A stretch of DNA of 64,000 nucleotides from Pseudonocardia alni. GTDB taxonomy: Bacteria > Actinomycetota > Actinomycetes > Mycobacteriales > Pseudonocardiaceae. The stretch lies in assembly GCF_002813375.1 (NCBI RefSeq), contig NZ_PHUJ01000003.1, positions 5,580,001-5,644,000 on the forward strand, in the 5' to 3' direction. Position 1 is the first letter of the stretch. Each line of letters opens with the position of its first letter. A program made the translations under genes and the position numbers. The notes beneath the pieces are model-generated. The model was not told the origin of the DNA. It worked only from the letters and a program-made list of their open reading frames with translations, and did not search any database. Of the stretch, positions 38,932-47,607 are shown piece by piece.

Positions 38932-40341
38932 TCAGCCGATCCGTGCCCGGGACCCGAGCAGGCCCTGCGGCCGGAACACGAGGATCACGATCAGCACGGC
39001 CAGCCCGCCCAGGTACTTGAGATCCAGCGGCAGCACCAGCGTCGAGAGCTGCACCAGGATGCCGACGATCAGGCAGCCGAGCAGTGCGCCGTAGGCGGTG
39101 CCGAGGCCGCCGAGGATGACGCCGGCGAACATGAGCAGCAGCAGACGGAAGCCCATCTCGTACTGGACGGTGGAGGACAGCTCCGACAGCGCGAACAGCA
39201 CGCCGCCGAGGGTGGCCAGCGCCCCGCCCAGCATCCAGACGAACAGCACCACGCGGTCGACGTCGATGCCCGACGACGCGGCGAGGTCCCGGTTGTCGGA
39301 CACCGCGCGCATGGCCTTGCCGATGCGGGTCTTCTGGAGCAGCAGCGCGACCGCGACGAGGACGACGATCGCGATGACGATGGCCGACAGGTCCTTGTCG
39401 GTCAGCGCGACCGGGCCGTAGTTCCGGACGGTCTGCCCGGTGTAGTCGGCGAAGGACTCCGACCGGCCACCGAAGATGATCAGTACGAGGTAGCGCAGCG
39501 CGATCGACAGGCCGATGGAGACGACGAGCTGGGCGATCAGCCCGGCGCCCCGCCGGCGCAGCCGCCGCCAGATGCCGAGCTCGTTCGCGGCGCCCAGCAG
39601 GGCGCCGATGAGCATCGCGACGATCGTCGCGGGGATCAGCTGCACGCCGCCGCCGACGTTGATGAACCAGGCGATGACGGCGCCGATGGTGACCATCTCG
39701 CCGTGCGCGAAGTTCGTCAGGCCGGTGGTGCCGAAGATCAGCGACAGGCCGACCGCCGAGATGCCGATGACCAGGCCGAACCGGATCCCGTCGACGAGCA
39801 GCCGCAGGAAGGTCGCGAACCCGCCGGTGTCGGTGCCCTCGACCTCGGCGCCGAAGCGGAACACCACGGTGTTCAGCGATCCGGCGGTCACCTCGCGGGT
39901 GGTCTCGCCCTGCAGGACCTCGGTGCCGGGCGGCAGCGAGGCCTCGTCGAGCCGGAACAGGTACGAGCCCGCGCCGGGGACCGTCAGGGTCCAGCGGCCG
40001 TTGGCCTCCGAGCGGGTCTCACCGGCCGGCGCACCGTCGCGCTCGGCGGTGATGCGTACGTCCGGCAGCGGCTGACCGTCCTGGTTCCGCAGCGTGCCGC
40101 TGACGTCGATGCCGTCCGCCTGCTGGAACGGGGCGACGGCACCGGGGGAGGCCGGTACGGGGCCGGCGGGGGCGGTGGCCGCGGCGGCCGTCCCGGACAG
40201 GACGAGCGCGCCCAGCAGGGTGATGAGCAGGCCCACCAGCCACCGTGCGGTCGTGGGGATCGGGGAGGGCCGGGACGCACCGACGGGCGGGGTGGCCGCG
40301 CGGTCGGCGCGCGGTCGGCGCGGGAGCGGGGGTGGTGACAA
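38932..40341 (-). CDS. livH: LivH permease fused to an extracellular beta-sandwich domain
   Basis: A 469-residue protein. A signal-peptide-like helix (about 33-54) leads to an exported domain (78-163) with the carboxypeptidase-regulatory-like pattern SGTLRNQDGQPLPDVRITAE, SEANGRWTLTVPGAGSYLF. The LivH permease follows (about 175-469), with GLSLIFGTTGLTNFAHGEM and the coupling loop MRAVSDNRDLAASSGIDVDR. LivH alone is about 290-300 residues. The extra domain sits on the side where LivK docks. The start is a TTG with GAGGA seven bases ahead; TACGTT (40411-40406) is a likely -10. First gene of livHMGF. Confidence 0.88.
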   Translation of the reverse strand: MSPPPLPRRPRADRAATPPVGASRPSPIPTTARWLVGLLITLLGALVLSGTAAAATAPAGPVPASPGAVAPFQQADGIDVSGTLRNQDGQPLPDVRITAERDGAPAGETRSEANGRWTLTVPGAGSYLFRLDEASLPPGTEVLQGETTREVTAGSLNTVVFRFGAEVEGTDTGGFATFLRLLVDGIRFGLVIGISAVGLSLIFGTTGLTNFAHGEMVTIGAVIAWFINVGGGVQLIPATIVAMLIGALLGAANELGIWRRLRRRGAGLIAQLVVSIGLSIALRYLVLIIFGGRSESFADYTGQTVRNYGPVALTDKDLSAIVIAIVVLVAVALLLQKTRIGKAMRAVSDNRDLAASSGIDVDRVVLFVWMLGGALATLGGVLFALSELSSTVQYEMGFRLLLLMFAGVILGGLGTAYGALLGCLIVGILVQLSTLVLPLDLKYLGGLAVLIVILVFRPQGLLGSRARIG

Positions 40342-40405
40342 CGTTCGTCCTCGGTGGGGTCGTCGGACACGACTCTGTGCGACACCCTGATGGGTGATGG
40401 GGGCG

Positions 40406-40463
40406 AACGTAGCCGAGGAGAGAACTGGTACGGACGTCTCGGACCAGGACGTAGCCGAGACGT
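40406..40463 (-). promoter_or_regulatory. liv operon promoter with repeats
   Basis: TACGTT (40411-40406, minus strand) is the likely -10. The 11-mer ACGTAGCCGAG occurs twice in direct orientation, at 40407-40417 (over the -10) and 40449-40459, 42 bases apart. The second copy also forms a 9-bp inverted repeat (40434-40442 with 40455-40463), which lies just past the thioesterase stop and may also end that transcript. Confidence 0.45.
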
Positions 40464-40489
40464 AACGCGACGGTGCCGCAGGGCGAGCG

Positions 40490-40918
40490 TCAGGTCACCG
40501 GCGGTCGTGTGTCGCGGTGCAGACAGGTCAGCTTCGCGGTGCAGACGCGACGGCCGTCGTCGTCGACGAGGACGATCTCGGTGGTCGACGTGGACCGTCC
40601 GACATGGATCGGCCGCGCGGTCCCGGTGACCCAGCCCGACGTGGCGGAACGGTGGTGGGTGCAGGCCAGCTCCAGCCCGACCGGGAACCGCTCGGGCAGC
40701 GCGTGCAGCGCGGACAGGGTCGACCCGAGGGTCTCGGCGAGGACGCCGCTGGCGCCGCCGTGGAGCAGCCCGTAGGGCTGGCGGTTGCCCGCGACGGGCA
40801 TTCGGCCGACGACCTCGTCGAGGTCGGCCTCGAGGATCTCGATGCCCATCCGGTCGGTGAGCTGCTCGTCGGCGTGCTCGGAGCTCAGCTCCGGCAGCTG
40901 GTCGGGGGTGATCGGCAC
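40490..40918 (-). CDS. Hotdog-fold thioesterase (PaaI type)
   Basis: A 142-residue single hotdog domain. GRMPVAGNRQPYGLLHGGASGVLAET contains the central helix with the HGGxxxxxxE pattern of PaaI/YbgC-like acyl-CoA thioesterases. The C-terminal strand reads RVCTAKLTC. It should hydrolyse an acyl- or aryl-CoA thioester as a tetramer; DHNA-CoA or phenylacetyl-CoA type substrates are possible. The GTG start lies six bases after TAGGGT on this strand (40930-40925), so it is leaderless. Confidence 0.86.
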   Translation of the reverse strand: MPITPDQLPELSSEHADEQLTDRMGIEILEADLDEVVGRMPVAGNRQPYGLLHGGASGVLAETLGSTLSALHALPERFPVGLELACTHHRSATSGWVTGTARPIHVGRSTSTTEIVLVDDDGRRVCTAKLTCLHRDTRPPVT

Positions 40919-41146
40919 CCGCCGACCCTACGACGCGCCGCCGCCCGGGACGACGTGGCGCCCCGTGGTCCCGGTCGCCGGTGCCCGCCACGACCCGGCC
41001 GCCGGCCGGGCGGAGTGGCTCGAGACGGTCCGGGCCGCCGGCCGTGCGGGTCTCGTCACACGGGAGGGGTGCGGCGGCGTGCATGCTTGCCCGCACGGAC
41101 CCGTTCGCCGATCTTGGTCGGTGGAAAGCCGACCGAGGGAGACCCT

Positions 41147-41740
41147 ATGGCGAACGACAGCAGGCCAACCGCGGCCCAGGCGTGGCAGATGATGCTGGAG
41201 GGCAACGGGCGCTGGCAGCGCGACGAGCGCGAGGATCCGCGACGGTCCGCCGAGGAGCGCGCCGCCGCCGTGGCGGGGCAGACCCCGGCCGCGATGATCC
41301 TGTCCTGCTCGGACTCCCGCGTCCCGGCGGAGCTGGTGTTCGACCTGGGGCTGGGAGACCTGTTCGTGGTGCGGACGGCCGGTCAGGTCGTCGACGACGC
41401 GGTGCTCGGCACGCTGGCGTTCGGCGCCGGGGCGCTGGGCATCCCGCTGCTGGTGGTGCTCGGCCACTCCCAGTGCGGTGCGGTGAAGGCGGCCGTGTCG
41501 GTCGCCGCCGGGCAGCCCGCGCCGGCGCCGTCGACGCTGGGTGCGCTGGTCGGCGACATCGTCCCGGTGTGCGAGGGCGAGGGCGAGGGCGCCGTGGCCG
41601 GCGCGGTCGACGCCAACGTCCGCCGGGTCGTCGCGCAGCTGACGTCCGACCCGTCGCTGTCGGGGGCGGTCTGCAACAACCACCTCACGATCATCGGTGC
41701 CCGCTACGACCTGGAGACCGGCGCGGTCCTCGAGGTCTGA
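41147..41740 (+). CDS. Beta-class carbonic anhydrase
   Basis: A 197-residue beta carbonic anhydrase interconverting CO2 and bicarbonate. Zinc ligands and the Asp/Arg dyad are in SCSDSRVPAE (Cys, Asp, Arg), and the other ligands in LGHSQCGAVKAA (His, Cys). VRTAGQVVDDAVLGTLAFG is typical. The ATG follows GAGGGA at a fitting distance. It lies alone between a divergent thioesterase and a convergent methyltransferase. Confidence 0.94.
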   Translation: MANDSRPTAAQAWQMMLEGNGRWQRDEREDPRRSAEERAAAVAGQTPAAMILSCSDSRVPAELVFDLGLGDLFVVRTAGQVVDDAVLGTLAFGAGALGIPLLVVLGHSQCGAVKAAVSVAAGQPAPAPSTLGALVGDIVPVCEGEGEGAVAGAVDANVRRVVAQLTSDPSLSGAVCNNHLTIIGARYDLETGAVLEV

Positions 41741-41744
41741 CGGC

Positions 41745-42593
41745 TCAGCCCGGCCGGTGGGTCACGAGGATCGCGGTGCCGGGGAACAGCGCGCCGCGCA
41801 GCGGCGACCACTGTCCCCACACCCGCTCGTGGCCCTCCGGCCACTCCGGCTCGACCAGGTCGTCGAGCACCAGGCCGGCGGCGACGACATCGCGCACCCG
41901 GTCGCCGAGCGTGCGGTGGTGCTCGACGTAGGTGGCCCGGCCGTCGCCGTCGACCTCCAGGTACGGGGTCCGGTCGAAGTAGGACTGGACGACGGTGAGC
42001 CCCTGCTCGCCGGGGTCGTCGGGGAAGACCCAGCGCATCGGGTGGTTCACCGCGAACACCCAGCGCCCGCCGGGACGCAGCACCCGGTGCACCTCGCGCA
42101 TGACCCGACCCGGGTCGGCGACGAAGGGGATCGCCCCGAACGCCGAGCAGGCGTGGTCGAACGTGGCGTCGGCGAACGGCAGGTGCTCGGCGCCGGCCTG
42201 CACGAGCGGCACCGGCAGCCCGAGCGCGTCGTTCAGCCGGGCCGCGTGGCGCAGCATCCCGCCGGAGACGTCGAGCGCGACCGGGTGCGCCCCGCGGCGG
42301 GCCAGCCACCGGCTGCACGGGGCGGAGCCGGCGCCCACCTCCAGCACCCGCTTCCCGACCAGGTCCGCGGGCGGGCCGAGCAGGCCCGCCTCGTCCTCGT
42401 GCAGGTTCTCCGGGCACCAGACGAACGCCTCGTCGCCGATGTCGGAACCGTGCTCGGCCAGGTAGTCGTCGGCGTCGGCGTCCCACCAGCGGCGCCCGGC
42501 CGCCTCGGACTCGGCGCTGCCGACGCGGCGCCGGGCGACACCGGCGGTCCCCACGGTGTCCTCGGCGGAGAAGTACTCGTCGCGGCTGCTCAT
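41745..42593 (-). CDS. Class I SAM-dependent methyltransferase
   Basis: A 282-residue methyltransferase. The SAM motif is VLEVGAGSAPCSRWLARRG (about 83-101), with LDVSGGMLRHA at strand 2 and VHRVLRPGGRWVFAVNHPM at motif III/post. The N-terminus (AAGRRWWDADADDYLAEHG) is shared by a group of actinobacterial methyltransferases of unknown substrate. The ATG at 42593 was chosen; an in-frame GTG lies two codons upstream. It ends four bases from the convergent carbonic anhydrase stop. Confidence 0.85.
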   Translation of the reverse strand: MSSRDEYFSAEDTVGTAGVARRRVGSAESEAAGRRWWDADADDYLAEHGSDIGDEAFVWCPENLHEDEAGLLGPPADLVGKRVLEVGAGSAPCSRWLARRGAHPVALDVSGGMLRHAARLNDALGLPVPLVQAGAEHLPFADATFDHACSAFGAIPFVADPGRVMREVHRVLRPGGRWVFAVNHPMRWVFPDDPGEQGLTVVQSYFDRTPYLEVDGDGRATYVEHHRTLGDRVRDVVAAGLVLDDLVEPEWPEGHERVWGQWSPLRGALFPGTAILVTHRPG

Positions 42594-42668
42594 GACCACC
42601 CGATCGTCGCAAGCGCATGCGCTCCCGCGGATGGCGGACCCGCATTGCCGGGGGGTTTGCGGGCCGCG

Positions 42669-42893
42669 TAGCATTCTTCCCGCACCGTGGTCAACGTGTC
42701 GGCCGACCGCGCGGCGCCACTCCAGCGCCGATCTCGCGGATGTCCGTGCACCGATGTTCCCGACCACGGGAATCGACGCCAGAGGGTGACTGTTACAACG
42801 TCACAGCTACACGTACCAGAACCGGGGCGCGCTGCTGCAGCAGAGCCGACCGGGCCGACCATGCCAGAGAAATCCATCGGAGCACCTCACTAC
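42669..42893 (+). promoter_or_regulatory. rpsA promoter and long leader
   Basis: TAGCAT (42669-42674) is a likely -10, placing the start of transcription near 42681 and leaving a leader of about 213 bases before the rpsA ATG. Such a leader could serve autoregulation by S1. The in-frame ATG at 42861 would add 11 residues. No other gene is supported between 42594 and 42893. Confidence 0.45.
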
Positions 42894-44387
42894 ATGTCCA
42901 CCGACACCACCGCCGCCCCGACCACGCCGCAGGTCGCTATCAACGACATCGGGTCGGAGGAGGACTTCCTCGCCGCCATCGACCAGACGATCAAGTACTT
43001 CAACGATGGCGACATCGTCGAGGGCACCATCGTCAAGGTCGACCGTGACGAGGTCCTGCTCGACATCGGCTACAAGACCGAGGGCGTCATCCCCTCGCGT
43101 GAGCTGTCGATCAAGCACGACGTCGACCCCGCCGAGGTCGTCGAGGTCGGCGAGTTCGTCGAGGCCCTCGTCCTCCAGAAGGAGGACAAGGAGGGCCGGC
43201 TGATCCTGTCCAAGAAGCGCGCGCAGTACGAGCGCGCCTGGGGCACGATCGAGGCGCTCAAGGAGGCCGACGAGCCGGTCGAGGGCACCGTCATCGAGGT
43301 CGTCAAGGGCGGCCTGATCCTGGACATCGGGCTCCGTGGCTTCCTCCCGGCCTCGCTGGTCGAGATGCGCCGCGTGCGGGACCTGCAGCCCTACGTCGGT
43401 CGCAAGATCGAGGCCAAGATCATCGAGCTGGACAAGAACCGCAACAACGTGGTCCTGTCCCGCCGCGCCTGGCTCGAGCAGACCCAGTCCGAGGTCCGCA
43501 GCGAGTTCCTCAACCAGCTGCAGCGCGGTCAGGTCCGCAAGGGTGTCGTCTCCTCGGTGGTCAACTTCGGTGCGTTCGTCGACCTGGGCGGGGTCGACGG
43601 TCTGGTGCACGTCTCCGAGCTGTCCTGGAAGCACATCGACCACCCGAGCGAGGTCGTCGAGGTCGGCCAGGAGGTCACCGTCGAGGTCCTCGACGTCGAC
43701 CTGGACCGCGAGCGCGTCTCCCTGTCGCTGAAGGCGACCCAGGAGGACCCGTGGCGCCTGTACGCCCGGACCCACGCGATCGGTCAGATCGTGCCGGGCA
43801 AGGTCACCAAGCTCGTCCCGTTCGGCGCGTTCGTCCGCGTCGAGGAGGGCATCGAGGGCCTGGTCCACATCTCCGAGCTGGCCGAGCGCCACGTCGAGAT
43901 CCCGGAGCAGGTCGTCCAGGTCGGCGACGACGCGATGGTCAAGGTCATCGACATCGACCTCGACCGCCGTCGCATCTCGCTGTCGCTGAAGCAGGCCAAC
44001 GAGGGCATGACGGTCGACACCGAGTTCGACCCGACCCGCTACGGCATGGCCGCCGAGTACGACGACCAGGGGAACTACATCTACCCCGAGGGCTTCGACG
44101 TCGACTCCGGCGACTGGAAGGAAGGCTTCGACGAGGCCCGCGCGGCCTGGGAGAAGCAGTACGCCGAGGCGCAGGCCCGCTACGACCAGCACATGGCGCA
44201 GATCCGCAAGGCCGCCGAGGCCGAGGCGGAGGGCGGCAACGACATCGCGCCGGCGAACTACTCCTCCGGCGGTGACGAGGACCGGTCGACCGGCGGCGGT
44301 GGCGGTGGCCAGGCCGAGTCGGGTGGTTCGCTCGCCAGCGACGAGCAGCTCGCCGCGCTGCGGGAGAAGCTCTCCGGCGGGGCCTGA
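42894..44387 (+). CDS. rpsA: 30S ribosomal protein S1
   Basis: A 497-residue S1 with four S1 (OB-fold) repeats at about 35-105, 120-190, 205-275 and 290-360, e.g. GDIVEGTIVKVDRDEVLLDIG and GQIVPGKVTKLVPFGAFVRV. It binds mRNA on the small subunit and helps initiation. The C-terminal 130 residues are acidic then Gly/Ser-rich and end in LAALREKLSGG, as in mycobacterial RpsA. The ATG giving MSTDTTAAPTTPQVAINDIG was chosen by comparison with known N-termini; the GGAG ahead of it is rather distant. Confidence 0.96.
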   Translation: MSTDTTAAPTTPQVAINDIGSEEDFLAAIDQTIKYFNDGDIVEGTIVKVDRDEVLLDIGYKTEGVIPSRELSIKHDVDPAEVVEVGEFVEALVLQKEDKEGRLILSKKRAQYERAWGTIEALKEADEPVEGTVIEVVKGGLILDIGLRGFLPASLVEMRRVRDLQPYVGRKIEAKIIELDKNRNNVVLSRRAWLEQTQSEVRSEFLNQLQRGQVRKGVVSSVVNFGAFVDLGGVDGLVHVSELSWKHIDHPSEVVEVGQEVTVEVLDVDLDRERVSLSLKATQEDPWRLYARTHAIGQIVPGKVTKLVPFGAFVRVEEGIEGLVHISELAERHVEIPEQVVQVGDDAMVKVIDIDLDRRRISLSLKQANEGMTVDTEFDPTRYGMAAEYDDQGNYIYPEGFDVDSGDWKEGFDEARAAWEKQYAEAQARYDQHMAQIRKAAEAEAEGGNDIAPANYSSGGDEDRSTGGGGGGQAESGGSLASDEQLAALREKLSGGA

Positions 44388-44430
44388 TCACCCCCGGCCG
44401 GTCCCGTGCGGACCGGCCACCAGCACCACA

Positions 44431-44495
44431 CCGGGCCCCGGTGACCGTCACGGTCACCGGGGCCCGGCCCGTTTCCGGGGCCCTACGGGCCCCGG
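44431..44495 (+). terminator. Tandem rpsA terminator hairpins
   Basis: A perfect 17-bp stem with a 3-base loop (44431-44447 with 44451-44467), then a 9-bp stem with a TAC loop (44475-44483 with 44487-44495). A short TTT sits between them. Confidence 0.8.
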
Positions 44496-44624
44496 TCGAC
44501 GCCCGTTCACGTCGCCCGGCGTGTCAGAGCGGACACGCCAGGTGCAGATCACGGTTCGGCTGCGGTTGGTCACGGCGCGCGCAGCCGTCCGGAGTCGATC
44601 TTCGGGTCGGCCTAGATTGGGTGC

Positions 44625-45428
44625 ATGGCCGGCCGTACCGTCCGCCGGACGCGTTCCGGCGAGTCCCTGTCCCACGACCGCACGTTCCTGCGTCGCGGGC
44701 GGTCCGCACTCGCGGGCGTCCTGCTCGCCGCGGTTCTCGCCGGATGCGGCACGGCGTCCGGGGACACCGGGATCGCGGTCCCGACGTTCCCGGCCGAGCA
44801 GTCCGGCGCCGCCCAGGCAGGGCGGGAACCGATCCCGATCGCGCTGCCCACCGACTGTGTGCAGCTGATGGACCCCGAGCAGGCCGGAGCGCTGTTCGGG
44901 CAGGTCCTGGGGTCGGTGTCGGTCCAGTCGGTCCGCGGCGTCCCCGAGGCGTCGGTGAACCGCACCGAGCGCACCGCCTGCACCTACCGCGCCGGCGGCC
45001 AGGCCCAGGCCTTCGGCGGGGCGCGCAACTCCGGCCCGGTGCTGTTCCAGCTCAACATCGGCCGCTACGGCGACACCGCGTCCGCGACCCGTCAGTGGCA
45101 GCTCAACACCAACGCCGAGCGCGGCTCGGCCACCGCCTCGCGTGACATCACCGTCGGCTCGGTCCCCGGCGTCCTCGTCGAGCGGCCGGACGAGACCACC
45201 CTCGCCCTGGTCTACGGCGTCGACACGCTGACGTTCATCCTGCCGGTGGCCGCTCCCGGGCAGACCCGGTCCGCGGCCGAGACCCTGCCCGACCTGGCCC
45301 AGCGCATCATCCCGGCGCTGACGCCGACGCAGCCGCCGTCCGCGCGGCCGACGCCCGCCGCACCGCCGACGGCGCCCGCCCCGCAGGCCGGCACCGGTGC
45401 CGCGGGCAACGCACGCGGCACCACCTGA
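44625..45428 (+). CDS. DUF3558-like lipoprotein
   Basis: A 267-residue lipoprotein: a basic start, hydrophobic stretch, and lipobox VLAGC (Cys near 41). The mature domain (about 70-220) has CVQLMDPEQAGALFG and RTACTYRAGG, with a Cys pair that fits DUF3558-type exported proteins. The C-terminal 40 residues are Pro/Thr/Ala-rich. TAGATT (44613-44618) ends six bases before the ATG, so the gene is leaderless. It sits between rpsA and coaE, where mycobacteria have none. Function unknown. Confidence 0.78.
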   Translation: MAGRTVRRTRSGESLSHDRTFLRRGRSALAGVLLAAVLAGCGTASGDTGIAVPTFPAEQSGAAQAGREPIPIALPTDCVQLMDPEQAGALFGQVLGSVSVQSVRGVPEASVNRTERTACTYRAGGQAQAFGGARNSGPVLFQLNIGRYGDTASATRQWQLNTNAERGSATASRDITVGSVPGVLVERPDETTLALVYGVDTLTFILPVAAPGQTRSAAETLPDLAQRIIPALTPTQPPSARPTPAAPPTAPAPQAGTGAAGNARGTT

Positions 45429-45470
45429 GCGCGGCCGGGGCGCCCCGGCACGGCCCGCTACGGTGATCAC

Positions 45471-46598
45471 GTGCTGCGGACAGGGCTGACCGGCGGAATC
45501 GGTGCGGGCAAGTCGACGGTCGCGACGCGACTGGTCGAACGCGGGGCGGTGCTGGTCGATTCCGACGTGATCGCCCGTGAGGTCGTCGAACCGGGCACCG
45601 CGGGGCTGGCGGCGATCGTCGAGGCCTTCGGCAGGGACGTCCTCGACGCCGGCGGCCGGCTCGACCGGCCCGCCCTCGCCGCCGTCGTCTTCTCCGACGC
45701 CGGGGCACGGCGCACCCTCGACGGCATCGTGCACCCGCTGGTGCGGGCCCGGTCCGACGCGATCGTCGCCGCCGCCCCGGCGGACGCGATCGTCGTGCAG
45801 GACATCCCGCTGCTCGTCGAGGGCGGCATGGCTCCGACGTTCCCGCTGGTCGTCGTGGTCGGGGTGGACGCCGAGGAGCGGGTCCGGCGGCTGGTGTCCG
45901 CGCGCGGGATGAGCGAGCAGGACGCCCGGGCCCGGATCGCCGCCCAGGCCGGTGACGAGCAGCGCCGCGCCGTCGCCGACGTCTGGCTGGACAACTCGGG
46001 GGAACCGGACGACACCCGACGCCGGGTGGACGCGCTGTGGGACGGACGGCTCGCCGGGTTCGAGGAGAACCTGCGCACGGGCCGCCCGGCCGCGGACGGG
46101 CCGCCCCTGCTCGTCGAGCACGACCCGGACTGGGAGGCGCAGGCCCACCGGCTCGCCGAGCGGGTCGCGGTCGCTGCGGGCGGTTCCGGCCGCGGGGTGG
46201 GCCACGTCGGGTCGACGGCCGTCCCGGGGCTCCCCGCCCGCGACGTACTCGATCTGCAGCTCGCCGTGGAGTCGCCCGCCGACGCCGGCACGGTCACCGA
46301 AGCCCTGGTCGCGGCCGGGTTCCCGGTCGACACCGCCGCCCCGGAGGAGACCACGGGCACGGTGCGGGTGCACCGCTCGGCCGACCCGGGGCGGGCCGCC
46401 GTGCTGGCCGTGCGGGTGCACGGCTCGCCCGCCTGGCGGCAGGCGATCGAGCTGCGGGACCGGCTGCGTGCCGACGCGACCGCCCGTGCCGGCTACGCCG
46501 CGCACAAGCGTGCGGCGGCGGAACGGCACGCCGATGACCCGGACCCGCGCGACTACCGTGCGTGCACGGCGGAGTGGCGATCCGACCCGAACGGTTGA
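45471..46598 (+). CDS. coaE: Dephospho-CoA kinase fused to a GrpB (UPF0157) domain
   Basis: A 375-residue bifunctional-looking protein. Residues 1-195 are dephospho-CoA kinase, the last step of CoA synthesis: P-loop GGIGAGKSTVA, DSDVIAREVV, LDGIVHPLVR and QDIPLLVEGGM. Residues 205-375 are a GrpB/UPF0157 domain of the nucleotidyltransferase fold (GHVGSTAVPGLPARDVLDLQ, KRAAAERHADDPDPRDY). The same fusion occurs in mycobacteria (Rv1631), where the second domain is thought to help folding or activity. TACGGT (45459-45464) ends six bases before the GTG, so it is leaderless and has its own promoter. Confidence 0.94.
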   Translation: MLRTGLTGGIGAGKSTVATRLVERGAVLVDSDVIAREVVEPGTAGLAAIVEAFGRDVLDAGGRLDRPALAAVVFSDAGARRTLDGIVHPLVRARSDAIVAAAPADAIVVQDIPLLVEGGMAPTFPLVVVVGVDAEERVRRLVSARGMSEQDARARIAAQAGDEQRRAVADVWLDNSGEPDDTRRRVDALWDGRLAGFEENLRTGRPAADGPPLLVEHDPDWEAQAHRLAERVAVAAGGSGRGVGHVGSTAVPGLPARDVLDLQLAVESPADAGTVTEALVAAGFPVDTAAPEETTGTVRVHRSADPGRAAVLAVRVHGSPAWRQAIELRDRLRADATARAGYAAHKRAAAERHADDPDPRDYRACTAEWRSDPNG

Positions 46599-46656
46599 GC
46601 GTCGCGGGACGCAGATCACGCGGAACGTGACGATCGGGTCGCGCCGGACCCGTTTC

Positions 46657-46790
46657 TGTAACGCCGCACGCTCGTTGGTCGATCAGGCGGGGCAGAGGGT
46701 GCTCCTGCCCGGATCGGCCGCGGTACCTGCGGGTACCCGTCGATCGGGCCGGTCACCGGGGTGATCGGCACCGGACCGGAGGGTCCGGTG
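46657..46790 (+). promoter_or_regulatory. Candidate ECF promoter and leader hairpin
   Basis: TGTAAC (46657-46662) followed at about 16 bases by GTCGAT resembles an ECF-type promoter and may be autoregulatory. Further on, a 9-bp hairpin (46769-46777 with 46782-46790) contains most of the 18-mer shared with the OB-fold gene leader. The spacer has no gene. Confidence 0.4.
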
Positions 46791-46812
46791 ACGGCGACGA
46801 GAGGACACGGGG

Positions 46813-47607
46813 TTGAGCACAGTGGCCCAGCGTTTCGGGGCGGACGGCGAGTTCGCCGAGCCCGAGCGCGCGCCCGCGTTCCCCCACACGGACGAGTACC
46901 GCGGTGCGCCGGAGCCGGGCGAGCCGGGTGCGATCGACCACGACGCGTGGACCGGCGCCGAGTACGAGGCCCCGCCGATCAGCGGCGCGGTCGTCCAGCA
47001 GCACCGCACGCTCCCGCACGGTGAGCTGCGTGCGGACTTCGGCGCACACCTCGAGACGCACTACCCGCGGCTGGTCGCGCAGCTCTACGCGATCACGCTC
47101 AACCCGCACGACGCGCACGACGCCGTGCAGGACGCCTACTCGCGGGCCTGGCGACGCTGGGCCGCGCTGCGCGCCGAGCCCGCGGTCCCGGACCACGAGG
47201 ACGCGGCCGTCGGCTGGGTCCGGCGGGTCGCGATCCGGACGTCGATGCGGGGGCGGATCCTGCGCCGCCGTCGCAGGCCGTCGCCGGAGGAGACCGACCC
47301 GCGCACCGGGGCGCTCCTGGAGGCGCTCGGGAGGCTCGCACCCGTCGACCGCCGGGCAGTGGTGCTGCACCACATGGCAGGCCTGTCGACCGGCGCGGTC
47401 GCCGAGCTCGAGCGGGTCACCGAGCACGAGGTGCGGCGCCGGCTCGTCCGCGGTCGCGAGGTCGTGACCGAGGGCATGGCCGAGGTGCTGGAGGAGATCA
47501 TCGGACCGGCGGGTGGCGCGGTCGGGGGACCGCCGCCGGGTCACGGGGCGCCGCAGTACGACCTGCGTGGCGGGTACCCACCCGCCACCGAGGGGGGACG
47601 GGTATGA
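46813..47607 (+). CDS. ECF-type RNA polymerase sigma factor
   Basis: A 264-residue sigma factor of the extracytoplasmic-function type. The first 70 residues are non-conserved. Region 2 spans about 75-145 (ITLNPHDAHDAVQDAYSRAW), region 4 about 165-215 (ALGRLAPVDRRAVVLHHMAGLSTGAVAELE with a helix-turn-helix). The tail is Gly/Pro-rich. The start is a TTG after GAGAGGA; a GTG nine bases later is possible. It overlaps the next gene (ATGA), which encodes a one-helix membrane protein that could be its anti-sigma factor. The signal sensed is unknown. Confidence 0.85.
   Translation: MSTVAQRFGADGEFAEPERAPAFPHTDEYRGAPEPGEPGAIDHDAWTGAEYEAPPISGAVVQQHRTLPHGELRADFGAHLETHYPRLVAQLYAITLNPHDAHDAVQDAYSRAWRRWAALRAEPAVPDHEDAAVGWVRRVAIRTSMRGRILRRRRRPSPEETDPRTGALLEALGRLAPVDRRAVVLHHMAGLSTGAVAELERVTEHEVRRRLVRGREVVTEGMAEVLEEIIGPAGGAVGGPPPGHGAPQYDLRGGYPPATEGGRV

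Noticed and set aside
46117-46598. GrpB domain as a separate gene
   Set aside because: It is in frame with coaE with no stop or internal ribosome site, and the same fusion is known in mycobacteria.
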